From Anaerolineae bacterium (lineage in GTDB: Bacteria; Chloroflexota; Anaerolineae; Aggregatilineales; Phototrophicaceae), in assembly GCA_022843745.1 (NCBI GenBank), contig JALHNB010000014.1, positions 79,511-143,510 on the forward strand: 64,000 bases of DNA, given 5' to 3'. Position 1 is the first letter of the stretch; each line of letters begins with the position of its first letter. Both the position numbers and the translations under genes were made by a program. Below the pieces are notes generated by a model. The model did no database searches. It saw only the letters and a list, made by a program, of their open reading frames with translations, and had not been told where the DNA came from. This document shows, in pieces, positions 36,617 to 43,995 of the stretch.

Positions 36617-36773
36617 AAAAAAGTGGGCGGGCAAAGGGATTGAAATGGGAAATATTCTGCGCGGCTGCCAGTTTCGCCACCATCCCTCGGAGTGGGATGG
36701 GCAGGAGTCGAACCTGCACCGAAGTTGCCTTCGACAGAATCCCGATAACCCATCTACAGCGGCCCGCGCCACT
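36617..36773 (-). ncRNA. Y RNA-like gene D: tRNA mimic with class II-type variable arm
   Basis: The ends pair as AGUGG-(C bulge)-GCGGGC with GCCCGCCCACU and six U follow. The Ro-binding core GCGGGCCG-N8-UGGGUUAUC is intact, with GAUGGG pairing to CCCAUU above. The insert reads, in order: a hairpin CGAAG-GCAA-CUUCG like a long variable arm, a T arm GCAGG-UUCGACU-CCUGC, an acceptor-like stem CCAUCCC/GGGAUGG closed by ACUCCGA, and a D arm GGC-GAAACUGGCA-GCC. This is a tRNA with joined acceptor ends, its anticodon arm replaced by the Ro stem. Such permuted tRNA mimicry is known for bacterial YrlA RNAs; the variable arm is the unusual part. Confidence 0.75.
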
Positions 36774-36785
36774 TAACGATGCCTG

Positions 36786-36896
36786 AAAGAAACAGGCAGA
36801 CAAAAAGTTGAGGTGGGAGTTTTTACCCTCTTGCGAGAGTTCAAGGAGTCGAACCTTTGAAATCCAGATAACCCACATCTTCCGGCCCGCGCCGCT
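36786..36896 (-). ncRNA. Y RNA-like gene C: T-arm-only partial tRNA mimic
   Basis: The core GCGGGCCG-N8-UGGGUUAUC is conserved. The closing stem AGCGG-(C bulge)-GCGGGC pairs with GUCUGC-CUGUU, using several G-U pairs. GUGGG pairs with CCCAC in the upper stem. The insert has a T-arm-like hairpin (UCAA-A-GG, loop UUCGACU, CCUUGA) and a short CUCU-CGCA-AGAG hairpin, but no D arm. It starts 12 bases after gene B and ends 13 bases before gene D; the linkers share UUUCAGGCAUC, which points to tandem duplication. Confidence 0.65.
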
Positions 36897-36907
36897 TTTG
36901 ATGCCTG

Positions 36908-36985
36908 AAAAAAGGTGGGCGGGCGAAGAATCGCACATGGGGGTAATCGTTGCAAGATAACCCATGCACAGCGGCCCGCGCCACC
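36908..36985 (-). ncRNA. Y RNA-like gene B: minimal Y RNA without tRNA-like module
   Basis: GGUGG-(C bulge)-GCGGGC pairs with GCCCGCCCACC and six U follow, as in an intrinsic terminator. The upper stem is a nine-pair helix, GUGCAUGGG with CCCAUGUGC (including U-G and G-U wobbles), capped by a loop of about 16 bases that starts UUAUC. The core GCGGGCCG-N8-UGGGUUAUC matches the other three RNAs. It begins 20 bases after the rsr stop codon, so it may be cut from the rsr transcript. Confidence 0.7.
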
Positions 36986-37005
36986 TTATAAAACCCTATA
37001 AAGTT

Positions 37006-38673
37006 CTAGATTTGACCACGCGCAAAGTCTGCAATTACACCTGGCGCAGCCGAGTCGAAACCGACAACGTCCATCATTCCGGCATCGTTCGGGTCGGCAA
37101 TCGTGAAGCCATTGCTGGTCATCCCGACCACGACCAACTGCGCCGCGATTCCCATTTTATCACGGTAGTCGCGCAGTGCCTCTACCGGATGCAGCGAGGG
37201 ATTCGCATAAGTTTCGCTGTCGGTATAGATCACGAACGTGTCCACCGGTATCTTATGCTCCAGCGCATACAGCATCGGCTGGGCGCAGTCAGTACGTCCA
37301 AATGGCAGGCCATCCGTTGCCTTCACCACGTCGTCCAGACGCATCCGCGCTGAGATATTCAACGGCACGATCTTGTCCTGGAACGAGATGATGCTGTATT
37401 GCGACTCGGTACGCGCTGTGACCATCGCCATCGCCGCGCTGCCATCACGCGGAGTCAACCCCGCTACACCCGCGATCATTCCCGTAGCCATCGAGCCGGA
37501 CACATCCAGCCCCAGCATCATGCGCTTGTTAGCGGGTTCGACGTTTTTGAACGCCAGCTCGAAAGCCTTGTCCAGCGCGTCCATGATGCGCGGTGTTGGT
37601 GTCCATTCCTGCTCTTTGGGAGCCGTGTAGACGTATCCGCCCCAACGATTGGTCTGTCCACGCAGGCTGTAGCCCATGGCATAGACTCGCAGCGCCGACA
37701 GCACAGCGATTGGATGCACGCGCGCCTTACGCAGCAAATCCGCATTTCCAAGCCGTTCGATGACGATTTTTTCCGATGCGCTCATCGGTGTGAGCAATCC
37801 CGCCCGCGACATCGCGCCCAGGCTGCGGATCATGGCTGTCATCGGCATTTTTTCCAACAATGCTTCCCAGACGGCGGCTTCTTTCAGCCATTCCGTCGGC
37901 AGCGCCTCACGCGGCAGGTCGTACATAGCGATCAGCTTGAGAATCATGCTGACATCTTTCGCTTCCTGCGCACGCTCAAAGCCCCAGATGAAGGCCATCG
38001 CGTCATTTTCCGGCGTAGCGAGATCACGCGCCCATTCTGCTTCCTCGCGGCGCGTCACCCACTTGAAAATCGCGCCCTGCGTTTCGTCAGTGGGAGTCGG
38101 ATGTGCCAATCGCATGACATCGGCATGAGTCCAGCCGTTGCGCTGGCGATATTTGACTGTTTGGTACGCCAGATCACGTGCATTCATAGCGGTGTACCAT
38201 GCAGCCACACCCCGGCGCAGCCCACGACCCCATCCACGCAGCCCGTTAACATACTCGGCGAAGGCGAACAGGTGAGTCCCGGTGCGGCAAATTTTCGGCA
38301 GCGCGTTCAAAGCCGCTTTGCGTGTAGCCGGGTCGCCATGACTGACTGCGAGAGCCAGCGCGAAAATTGCCGGATCATTTTTGGGCGCGCGGCCTTCCTG
38401 CGAAATCGCCAGAATTTCGTTGACGGCGCGTACACCATCTTCACGAATGCAGGCCAGGACGTTATTGGCGTTTTCGAGAGTCAGCGCTTTTTCATTGATG
38501 TAATACGTCCCGCCCTCTGACCCTAGCACCATAAATCGGGTCAGTCGCTGCCATTGATCGAGTGGGAAACTATACCCGCCCGCCGAGTTCGCGACTTGCG
38601 TTGAACCCGGAATCGGCATGGTCTGCGGCGTGTGCCGCCCGGACATGACGTTCGTTAAATATTTCTTTACCAC
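37006..38673 (-). CDS. rsr: Ro60 orthologue Rsr (TROVE and VWA domains)
   Basis: The 555-residue protein starts at GTG 38673, seven bases after a perfect AGGAGG. The N-terminal two thirds are the helical TROVE ring that binds Y RNAs and misfolded RNA (PLDQWQRLTRFMVLGSEGGTYY near residue 35 is typical, as is KALTLENANNV). The C terminus is a VWA domain with an intact MIDAS: DVSGSM from Asp390, the Thr of GRTDCAQP, and YTDSETYANP. In Deinococcus, Rsr with a Y RNA channels RNA into PNPase and helps stress survival. Four Y RNA-like genes flank this gene. Confidence 0.93.
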   Translation of the reverse strand: MVKKYLTNVMSGRHTPQTMPIPGSTQVANSAGGYSFPLDQWQRLTRFMVLGSEGGTYYINEKALTLENANNVLACIREDGVRAVNEILAISQEGRAPKNDPAIFALALAVSHGDPATRKAALNALPKICRTGTHLFAFAEYVNGLRGWGRGLRRGVAAWYTAMNARDLAYQTVKYRQRNGWTHADVMRLAHPTPTDETQGAIFKWVTRREEAEWARDLATPENDAMAFIWGFERAQEAKDVSMILKLIAMYDLPREALPTEWLKEAAVWEALLEKMPMTAMIRSLGAMSRAGLLTPMSASEKIVIERLGNADLLRKARVHPIAVLSALRVYAMGYSLRGQTNRWGGYVYTAPKEQEWTPTPRIMDALDKAFELAFKNVEPANKRMMLGLDVSGSMATGMIAGVAGLTPRDGSAAMAMVTARTESQYSIISFQDKIVPLNISARMRLDDVVKATDGLPFGRTDCAQPMLYALEHKIPVDTFVIYTDSETYANPSLHPVEALRDYRDKMGIAAQLVVVGMTSNGFTIADPNDAGMMDVVGFDSAAPGVIADFARGQI

Positions 38674-38700
38674 TGGCACACCTCCTTTCGGCTGGACATC

Positions 38701-38843
38701 AAAAAAATGGCGGACAAAGATTGCATGTGGATGTTTTTGCTGCTCTACCAACTGAGCTACCATCTCCACAAAAGGGAGATGGGGAGGATTCGAACCTCCG
38801 ACCCGCCGAGTTTGATCGATAACCCACACACGTCGGCCCGCTT
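38701..38843 (-). ncRNA. Y RNA-like gene A: YrlA-type permuted tRNA mimic upstream of rsr
   Basis: GCGGGC at the 5' end pairs with GUCCGC near the 3' end, followed by seven U. The next helix is GUGUGUGG with CCACAUGC. The core GCGGGCCGACGUGUG-UGGGUUAUC resembles the Ro-binding strand of vertebrate Y RNAs (GGUCCGA...GUUAUC). The insert is a tRNA in permuted order: T arm GGAGG-UUCGAAU-CCUCC, acceptor-like CCAUCUCC/GGAGAUGG closed by CUUUUGU, then a standard D arm UAGCUCAGUUGGUAGAGCA. The anticodon arm is absent. It lies 28 bases upstream of the rsr start and may also end or attenuate transcription into rsr through its U tract. Confidence 0.82.
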
Positions 38844-38850
38844 GAGAGTC

Positions 38851-38880
38851 AGAATATCATAAAAGATCATAAAATGTCAA
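38851..38880 (-). promoter_or_regulatory. Sigma70-type promoter of Y RNA A and rsr
   Basis: TTGACA (38880-38875) and TATTCT (38856-38851) are 18 bases apart on the minus strand. The predicted start, seven bases on, is 38844, which is the 5' end of the Y RNA A fold. Two TGTACA hexamers at 38902 and 38914 lie between this promoter and the divergent one and could bind a regulator. Confidence 0.75.
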
Positions 38881-38956
38881 TAGAGGTTATGGTGGTTCAA
38901 ATGTACAAAAATCTGTACAATTTTGTGCGATAAACCCCTCATTTTTGAGCTTGTCA

Positions 38957-38981
38957 CAGCGTATGCTAAAAAGGCTATACT
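38957..38981 (+). promoter_or_regulatory. Possible promoter of the DUF4139-like gene
   Basis: TATACT at 38976-38981 is a good -10 element. GTCACA, 17 bases upstream, is a weak -35. Transcription from here would begin near 38988, which supports the ATG start at 39016 and not 38923. Confidence 0.45.
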
Positions 38982-39015
38982 GCCTTTTATCGAAAAGAAT
39001 GGATGGGAATTGAAA

Positions 39016-41022
39016 ATGAGTGAGCTTCCTGTACGCGAGATGGTTTTATACAAGCACGGTGTCGGCTTTTTTGTACGCGAGGGTGTTGTAGCAGGTGAGA
39101 ATGCCGCGCTGACTTTCCGACAGGATGAAATCAACGATGTGCTAAAAAGCCTGGCTGTTTTCGATCAATCCGGTGGGCAGGTGTTGGGCATCCATTACCA
39201 GACACCGATGGACAGGGAAGACCGTCTGGCGAACAGTTCGATTCGCCTCTCGACACAGGCCAGCCTCGTTGATTTGCTGCGCGACCTTCGCGGGCGGCGG
39301 GCATCGCTGGCCTTCGAGACAACACCGGGGACAACCGAGACTGTCACCGGGCGTGTGATCGGCATTGACCACCTGAATCAGCAGCAAAAAAATCTCGGTA
39401 TGCTGCAAAATACCGATTCGCTGGTGACGATTCTGGCCGATGACGGGCAAGTGCGGGCATTCAGACTCGACATGCTGCGCTCGTTCCAGATTCACGATAC
39501 GCAGTCCAGCCACGACTTGAGCTATTTTCTCGACACCAGCATGAGCGAGGATACCCGCCGGATCGTCAACGTGCGTCTGAGCGAAGGCGATCACCAACTG
39601 GTGGTCTACTATGTCGCGCCCAGCCCCACCTGGCGCGTGAGCTATCGCCTCGTCGCGGAAACCGACAAAGATGCTGAAACGGGTAAAGCGCTGATGCAAG
39701 GTTGGGGATTATTTGATAATCGCCTGGAAGAAGATTTGGAAGATGTCAAAGTGACCCTCGTCGCAGGACAGCCAATTTCCTTCATTTACGAGCTTTACGC
39801 CTCGCGTATCCCGCATCGCCCAACTGTGCAGGACGAATCGCGGGTCGCGCCGGGGCCGATTGAGTTCGCCGGAGCAATGAGCGATTTCCTGGAAGGCCAA
39901 ACTATGGATTTAGAAGAGGCTGACGAAGTTCAATATTTCGCTGCCGAGCGACAAATGGCTCCATCTCGTGCAAGAATGATGGCGAAAGCCGCGCCAGCCC
40001 CCGCGATGAGTCGTGCGCAAATCGCTGCTTCCGCGCCGCCAAGTGCCGAAGCCAAAGATGCGGGTGAATTTTTCCAATATGCCGTAACCGCACCCGTAAC
40101 CGTCAAACGCGGCGAATCGGCACTCGTGCCGATCATCGGCAGCGAAATCAGCTACAGCCGCGAACTGCTCTACAACGGCGCAAAATTGCCCACACATCCG
40201 GTTGCATCGCTGCGATTCATTAATAGCACGGGGCTAACGCTCGAACGCGGCCCGATCACAGTGGTCGAAAATGGCGATTATAAAGGTGAGGCCGTTGTTG
40301 CCTTCACCAAAGATGGCAATCAAGTTTACTTGCCCTACGCCGTCGAGTTGGGCGTGCGCATCACCGAAAATTATGAAAATAAGACCCAAACGACAAGCCT
40401 GAGCATCCAAAACACCTATCTGGTTTATCTGGAATACGTGATTTCTGAGGCTACCTACACGCTCGAAAATACCGCCGCCAGGCCGCTGACGGTCACAATT
40501 GAAGCGCCTATCATCAGCGATTACGAATTATTCGATACCCGCGCCGCCGATGTGACGGCGGCTACCGAACGGCGCTGGCGTGTCGATGTCCCGGCGCGTG
40601 GCAAAGCCGAATTTATCCGCAAGGAACGGCGTTTGTCGCGGCGTTATGAGGATTTGCGAAATCTGAACTACAAAAATTTGCAGCAGTTTCTCGCAAATCG
40701 CTGGTTGGACAAGTCAACTTTTCAACGCCTGACCGAAATGCTCGACACGATTCAGAAGGTCGCTGATGCCGGGTTACGAAAAAACCAGTTGAACGCCGAA
40801 AACGGAAATCTCTACAAGCAGCAGGAGCAGCTACGCGCGAATCTGGGCGTTCTCCAGCCTACAGGCCAGGAGGCAACTCTGCGCAATCGTATCCTGAAGC
40901 AACTGGAATCGACTCAGAATCGTATCGAAGAAATTAACCGCCAACTTGACGAGGAAGACAAAAAAATCGCGCAGAATAACGACAAAGCCCAGAAAATTAT
41001 CGACGGTCTCAACCAGAGTTAG
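39016..41022 (+). CDS. DUF4139-domain protein
   Basis: The 668-residue protein starts at ATG 39016 (MSELPVREMVLYKHGVGFF). The N-terminal half is a beta-rich domain; VVYYVAPSPTWRVSYRLV near 205 is the hallmark of DUF4139 and mucoidy-inhibitor-like proteins. An Ala/Met-rich linker near 320-345 separates it from a second beta domain. The last about 130 residues form a coiled coil (KQQEQLRANLGVLQ; NRIEEINRQLDEEDKK). There is no signal peptide or membrane helix. It is divergent from the rsr locus and shares its control region; a functional link is not shown. Confidence 0.75.
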   Translation: MSELPVREMVLYKHGVGFFVREGVVAGENAALTFRQDEINDVLKSLAVFDQSGGQVLGIHYQTPMDREDRLANSSIRLSTQASLVDLLRDLRGRRASLAFETTPGTTETVTGRVIGIDHLNQQQKNLGMLQNTDSLVTILADDGQVRAFRLDMLRSFQIHDTQSSHDLSYFLDTSMSEDTRRIVNVRLSEGDHQLVVYYVAPSPTWRVSYRLVAETDKDAETGKALMQGWGLFDNRLEEDLEDVKVTLVAGQPISFIYELYASRIPHRPTVQDESRVAPGPIEFAGAMSDFLEGQTMDLEEADEVQYFAAERQMAPSRARMMAKAAPAPAMSRAQIAASAPPSAEAKDAGEFFQYAVTAPVTVKRGESALVPIIGSEISYSRELLYNGAKLPTHPVASLRFINSTGLTLERGPITVVENGDYKGEAVVAFTKDGNQVYLPYAVELGVRITENYENKTQTTSLSIQNTYLVYLEYVISEATYTLENTAARPLTVTIEAPIISDYELFDTRAADVTAATERRWRVDVPARGKAEFIRKERRLSRRYEDLRNLNYKNLQQFLANRWLDKSTFQRLTEMLDTIQKVADAGLRKNQLNAENGNLYKQQEQLRANLGVLQPTGQEATLRNRILKQLESTQNRIEEINRQLDEEDKKIAQNNDKAQKIIDGLNQS

Positions 41023-41078
41023 CGATTTGAACCTACCCGATTAGCGGCAAGTAAAAGCAGTAAATAAGGATTTTCACG

Positions 41079-42203
41079 ATGAACAAATTATTGCTTTTCT
41101 TCGCGCTGATCGGGCTATTTTTAATTCCGGCCTCCTCGAATCAGGCGCAGGCTTGTGCTGAGGGTGAGATGATCGTTAACGGCGTGTGTGGTGATGCTTC
41201 GCTGGATTCGCTGAATGCGGGCTGGAATAAGATCGAGCCGGGCGGCGAAACGATGTGCGCACATGGAACACCCTACAGCTATTGGGTGCGCCCCGGTGCG
41301 CGTGATGATCTGCTGGTCTATATGGAGGGCGGTGGTGGCTGCTGGAATGCCGCGACCTGCCGCGATGATGGTCGCGAATTTAACGGCTTTTACGACAGTC
41401 GTATCACCGCGAGTGATAATCCAGCCTTTCGCGATGGTATCTTAAACATGGAGAACCCTGAAAATCCGTTTATGGATTACACGACAGTTTACGCCCCGGT
41501 CTGCACGGGGGATGTCCATTGGGGCAATAGTGTTCACACCTATGACGACGAGGTGACGATCAATTTTAAGGGCTTCGTCAACACGTCGGCGGCGCTGGAT
41601 TGGGCTTACGAGAATGCCCCTGAACCCGACTCTGTTTTTGTGACCGGATGCAGCGCGGGCAGCACCGGGTCGATTTTGCATACACCCTATATCATCGCGC
41701 AGTATCCCGAAACGCCTGTCTACCAGTTTGGCGATTCCCTCTCGCTGATTTTCACTGGCCCGGTTGATCTGCAAGTCGATTGGCACGCGCACGATAATTT
41801 TGCGCAGTGGATTCCGGCGCTGGCAGAAATGCAGCCAACCGATTGGACGATGGCGAAAATGTACGCAGCAACAGCCAATTTCTACCCTGATTATACCTTT
41901 TCGCAGTACAACTCGATTCGGGATAATGTGCAGGTGTTTTTCACTTACCCACTTGGCGGCGGCAATGGGGATGACTGGGCAAAGCTGCTCGACGCACATA
42001 TCGCCGAAATTCAGCAGAACGCGCCAAATTATCGCTCCTATACCGCTGGTGGCGAGCAGCACTGCCTCACACCGCGCCCGGATTTTTATACCTATACCAT
42101 AGATGGCGTGCGCCTACGCGATTGGGTCGCGGATATAGCCAGTGGAAAAGAGGTCGAATCGCTGCACTGCGCCGACTGTGAACGGGCGGAAATCAGCCGT
42201 TAA
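41079..42203 (+). CDS. Pectinacetylesterase/Notum-family secreted hydrolase
   Basis: The 374-residue protein has a signal peptide (MNKLLLFFALIGLFLIPASS) with cleavage probably after AQA. Family motifs are YMEGGGGCWNAATC near 87, the nucleophile in TGCSAGSTGS (Ser near 191) and a late His in GGEQHCLT near 328. The many Cys residues suggest disulfides outside the membrane. The family removes acetyl or other acyl groups from polysaccharides or proteins. Its end overlaps the convergent P460 gene by four bases. Confidence 0.85.
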   Translation: MNKLLLFFALIGLFLIPASSNQAQACAEGEMIVNGVCGDASLDSLNAGWNKIEPGGETMCAHGTPYSYWVRPGARDDLLVYMEGGGGCWNAATCRDDGREFNGFYDSRITASDNPAFRDGILNMENPENPFMDYTTVYAPVCTGDVHWGNSVHTYDDEVTINFKGFVNTSAALDWAYENAPEPDSVFVTGCSAGSTGSILHTPYIIAQYPETPVYQFGDSLSLIFTGPVDLQVDWHAHDNFAQWIPALAEMQPTDWTMAKMYAATANFYPDYTFSQYNSIRDNVQVFFTYPLGGGNGDDWAKLLDAHIAEIQQNAPNYRSYTAGGEQHCLTPRPDFYTYTIDGVRLRDWVADIASGKEVESLHCADCERAEISR

Positions 42204-42802
42204 AATCCTGTTTCTTCGGGGCAGGCGATGCGCTCGGAGAGGTTACACAAAAAATATTGAATCTCGCCGCTGCTGGAAAACCGCGCGAGCTGGCGGTAGC
42301 TGTAGGTGAAATCGGTGCTGACCTGGACTTGATGGCAGTTGAAACAGGCATTCAAGTCCTCGTCGAAGGCTGTACCATCGGGGTTAAACGAGCCGAAATT
42401 CCATTGGCCGACGCGGAGGCTGCTCAAAAAATCAGCATCCGTCCAATCGGAGCGCTTGTGAGCGATGTGAAAATTCTCGAACGGCGCGTCCTTGATATAG
42501 CGCCCCTGCTCATCCAGAAGCAGATTACCCTCGGCATCGCGACTGGCGTAATAGCCGTCGATGATGATGACCGTGTTATTCGGGAGCGTCGAGCCGGGTT
42601 GAAAGGCTTCGAAGGCGCTGCGATTAATAAACAGATCGCGTATTTTGCCGTCGGTGCGGTCAACACGGGCGTATTGCACGAAATCGTCGGGATAATTGGC
42701 CGGAAACGTGACTCCTGGCTCTCGCGAAACAACTTCCGAAGCGCAGCCAACGATCAAAAAGCAGAAAAAGCAGCAGATCAGCGCATAGGTTTTATAAAAC
42801 AT
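42200..42802 (-). CDS. Cytochrome P460-family lipoprotein
   Basis: The 200-residue protein starts at ATG 42802. A lipoprotein signal ends at LIVGCAS (lipid-attached Cys near 20). The P460-like body has VQYARVDRTDGKIRDLFIN and a single heme c motif CFNCH near 158. P460 cytochromes handle hydroxylamine or related nitrogen compounds, and other members are of unknown activity. The characteristic extra Lys-heme link cannot be judged from sequence. It is convergent with the esterase gene. Confidence 0.78.
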   Translation of the reverse strand: MFYKTYALICCFFCFLIVGCASEVVSREPGVTFPANYPDDFVQYARVDRTDGKIRDLFINRSAFEAFQPGSTLPNNTVIIIDGYYASRDAEGNLLLDEQGRYIKDAPFENFHIAHKRSDWTDADFLSSLRVGQWNFGSFNPDGTAFDEDLNACFNCHQVQVSTDFTYSYRQLARFSSSGEIQYFLCNLSERIACPEETGF

Positions 42803-42892
42803 GGGCAAGGTGTGTATCCAGTTGAGTCTTATTCATACTGTCATAATGCCACCGAATTCTAACAATTCTGTGAAATCGGCTTCTTCAGGATT

Positions 42893-43927
42893 TTAAAAAA
42901 CATCACTCCACGACGCGCCCGCTGCGTTGTACACAGTGGCGAGGCGATCCGGAATCTCATGAAATTCATCAACCCACAGCACACGTACACCCAGCGGTTG
43001 CAGTGATGTTTCGATCCACTCGTCAATCGCGTCTCCTTCGCGCTTCATGACTGCGAAATGTCGCATCGTTTGCCGTTCAACACGATCCTGGCGGCCTTCG
43101 GCGATCAGGCCGCGTTCGCGCTCGACCTTTGAATAATGCAGCAATCGCCGCAGGTTATTATCCTGCATCGAGAGGCCGATAAACAGACAGGGATGTTCGC
43201 GCAGCATATAGAGCGATGTGTAGTTAAAAACGCTGGTCGGGCTGTTGAAAAAGTCGAAATATTCCTGCTCGGTGAGCAAAATATCGCCGGACTCTTTCGA
43301 GGGGTCGCCTGCGAAAGCGTCGAAACGCAAATAGCCGTGCATGTGATACACATTGGTGCGTCCGAAAATATAATCCGACGAAGGCCGTTCAATCGTGCGC
43401 AGAAAATGCAGCCCGCCCATGATATAGCGTGCGTTGACATAGGTTTGCAGCAGCGCATCCAGATTGAAGGTGATAATCCCGTAAACCAGCGGGTTAGCCT
43501 GGAAAGAAGCGGTTTGATTTTTTAAGGCAGAAAAGCTGGCGACACTTCTTAAGGTCGGATTCGTCTCCTGAATCCACTCGACGAACTGCTTTTTTCGATC
43601 TTCGTCCATCATTTGACGGTAAAGCTCAGGTGGCAGGCCAGCATATAAAACCTCGCGCACATATTCCAGAAATTGCGCTTGCGTTCCTTGCTGGCGGAAG
43701 CGGCGTTCGATGACGCTGGCGATGGCTGGCAGGCTGTAATCGTGCTGCCGCAGTTCTTTAACAACCGATGCGCCTTTATCACCAAGGCACTTTTGGGCGA
43801 TGCCGATAATAAGCTGTTCCCAATTCGGCAGATTTGAGCCAATCGAGACACCAGCACCCAGCACGATGACAACCCCTTCACGCTGATAGGCTTTTTCCAA
43901 CTGCTGCCAATGATCGTCACTCATCAT
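42893..43927 (-). CDS. SIR2-like domain protein, possible NADase
   Basis: The 344-residue protein starts at ATG 43927 or 43924 (MMSDDHWQQLEKAY), with AGGA five bases upstream. It has the SIR2 nucleotide loop VIVLGAGVSIGSNLPNW, an Asn in ITFNLDALL and the catalytic-type His in YHMHGYLR, followed by LFIGLSMQDNNLRRLL. These fit the SIR2_2 group, whose members often destroy NAD+ in anti-phage defence. No fused effector or sensor domain is present. A methyltransferase gene precedes it on the same strand. A 25-base direct repeat spans its start. Confidence 0.8.
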   Translation of the reverse strand: MMSDDHWQQLEKAYQREGVVIVLGAGVSIGSNLPNWEQLIIGIAQKCLGDKGASVVKELRQHDYSLPAIASVIERRFRQQGTQAQFLEYVREVLYAGLPPELYRQMMDEDRKKQFVEWIQETNPTLRSVASFSALKNQTASFQANPLVYGIITFNLDALLQTYVNARYIMGGLHFLRTIERPSSDYIFGRTNVYHMHGYLRFDAFAGDPSKESGDILLTEQEYFDFFNSPTSVFNYTSLYMLREHPCLFIGLSMQDNNLRRLLHYSKVERERGLIAEGRQDRVERQTMRHFAVMKREGDAIDEWIETSLQPLGVRVLWVDEFHEIPDRLATVYNAAGASWSDVF

Positions 43928-43969
43928 TTTTCCTGCTCCAACTGTGCCAATGATCGTCACTCATCATTT
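43905..43969. repeat. 25-base direct repeat at the SIR2 gene start
   Basis: TGCCAATGATCGTCACTCATCATTT occurs at 43905-43929 and 43945-43969, each given here in two joined parts of fewer than 20 bases: TGCCAATGATCG and TCACTCATCATTT. The downstream copy holds the natural start ATGATGAGT, so a 40-base unit appears to have been duplicated. Confidence 0.85.
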
Positions 43970-43995
43970 GCCTTGCTGCTATGCTTGCCCTACGA

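Noticed and set aside
38674..38829. Extended rsr start overlapping the upstream RNA
   Set aside because: The frame runs through the tRNA-like module; AGGAGG seven bases before GTG 38673 marks the real start.
38701..38843. Circularly permuted or split tRNA gene
   Set aside because: T half precedes D half and the acceptor halves pair, but there is no anticodon arm and the outer stem is the Ro-binding Y RNA core found in three further RNAs beside rsr.
38923..39015. Extended start of the DUF4139-like gene
   Set aside because: A promoter -10 element lies at 38976, inside the extension, and family homology begins at MSELPVREM.
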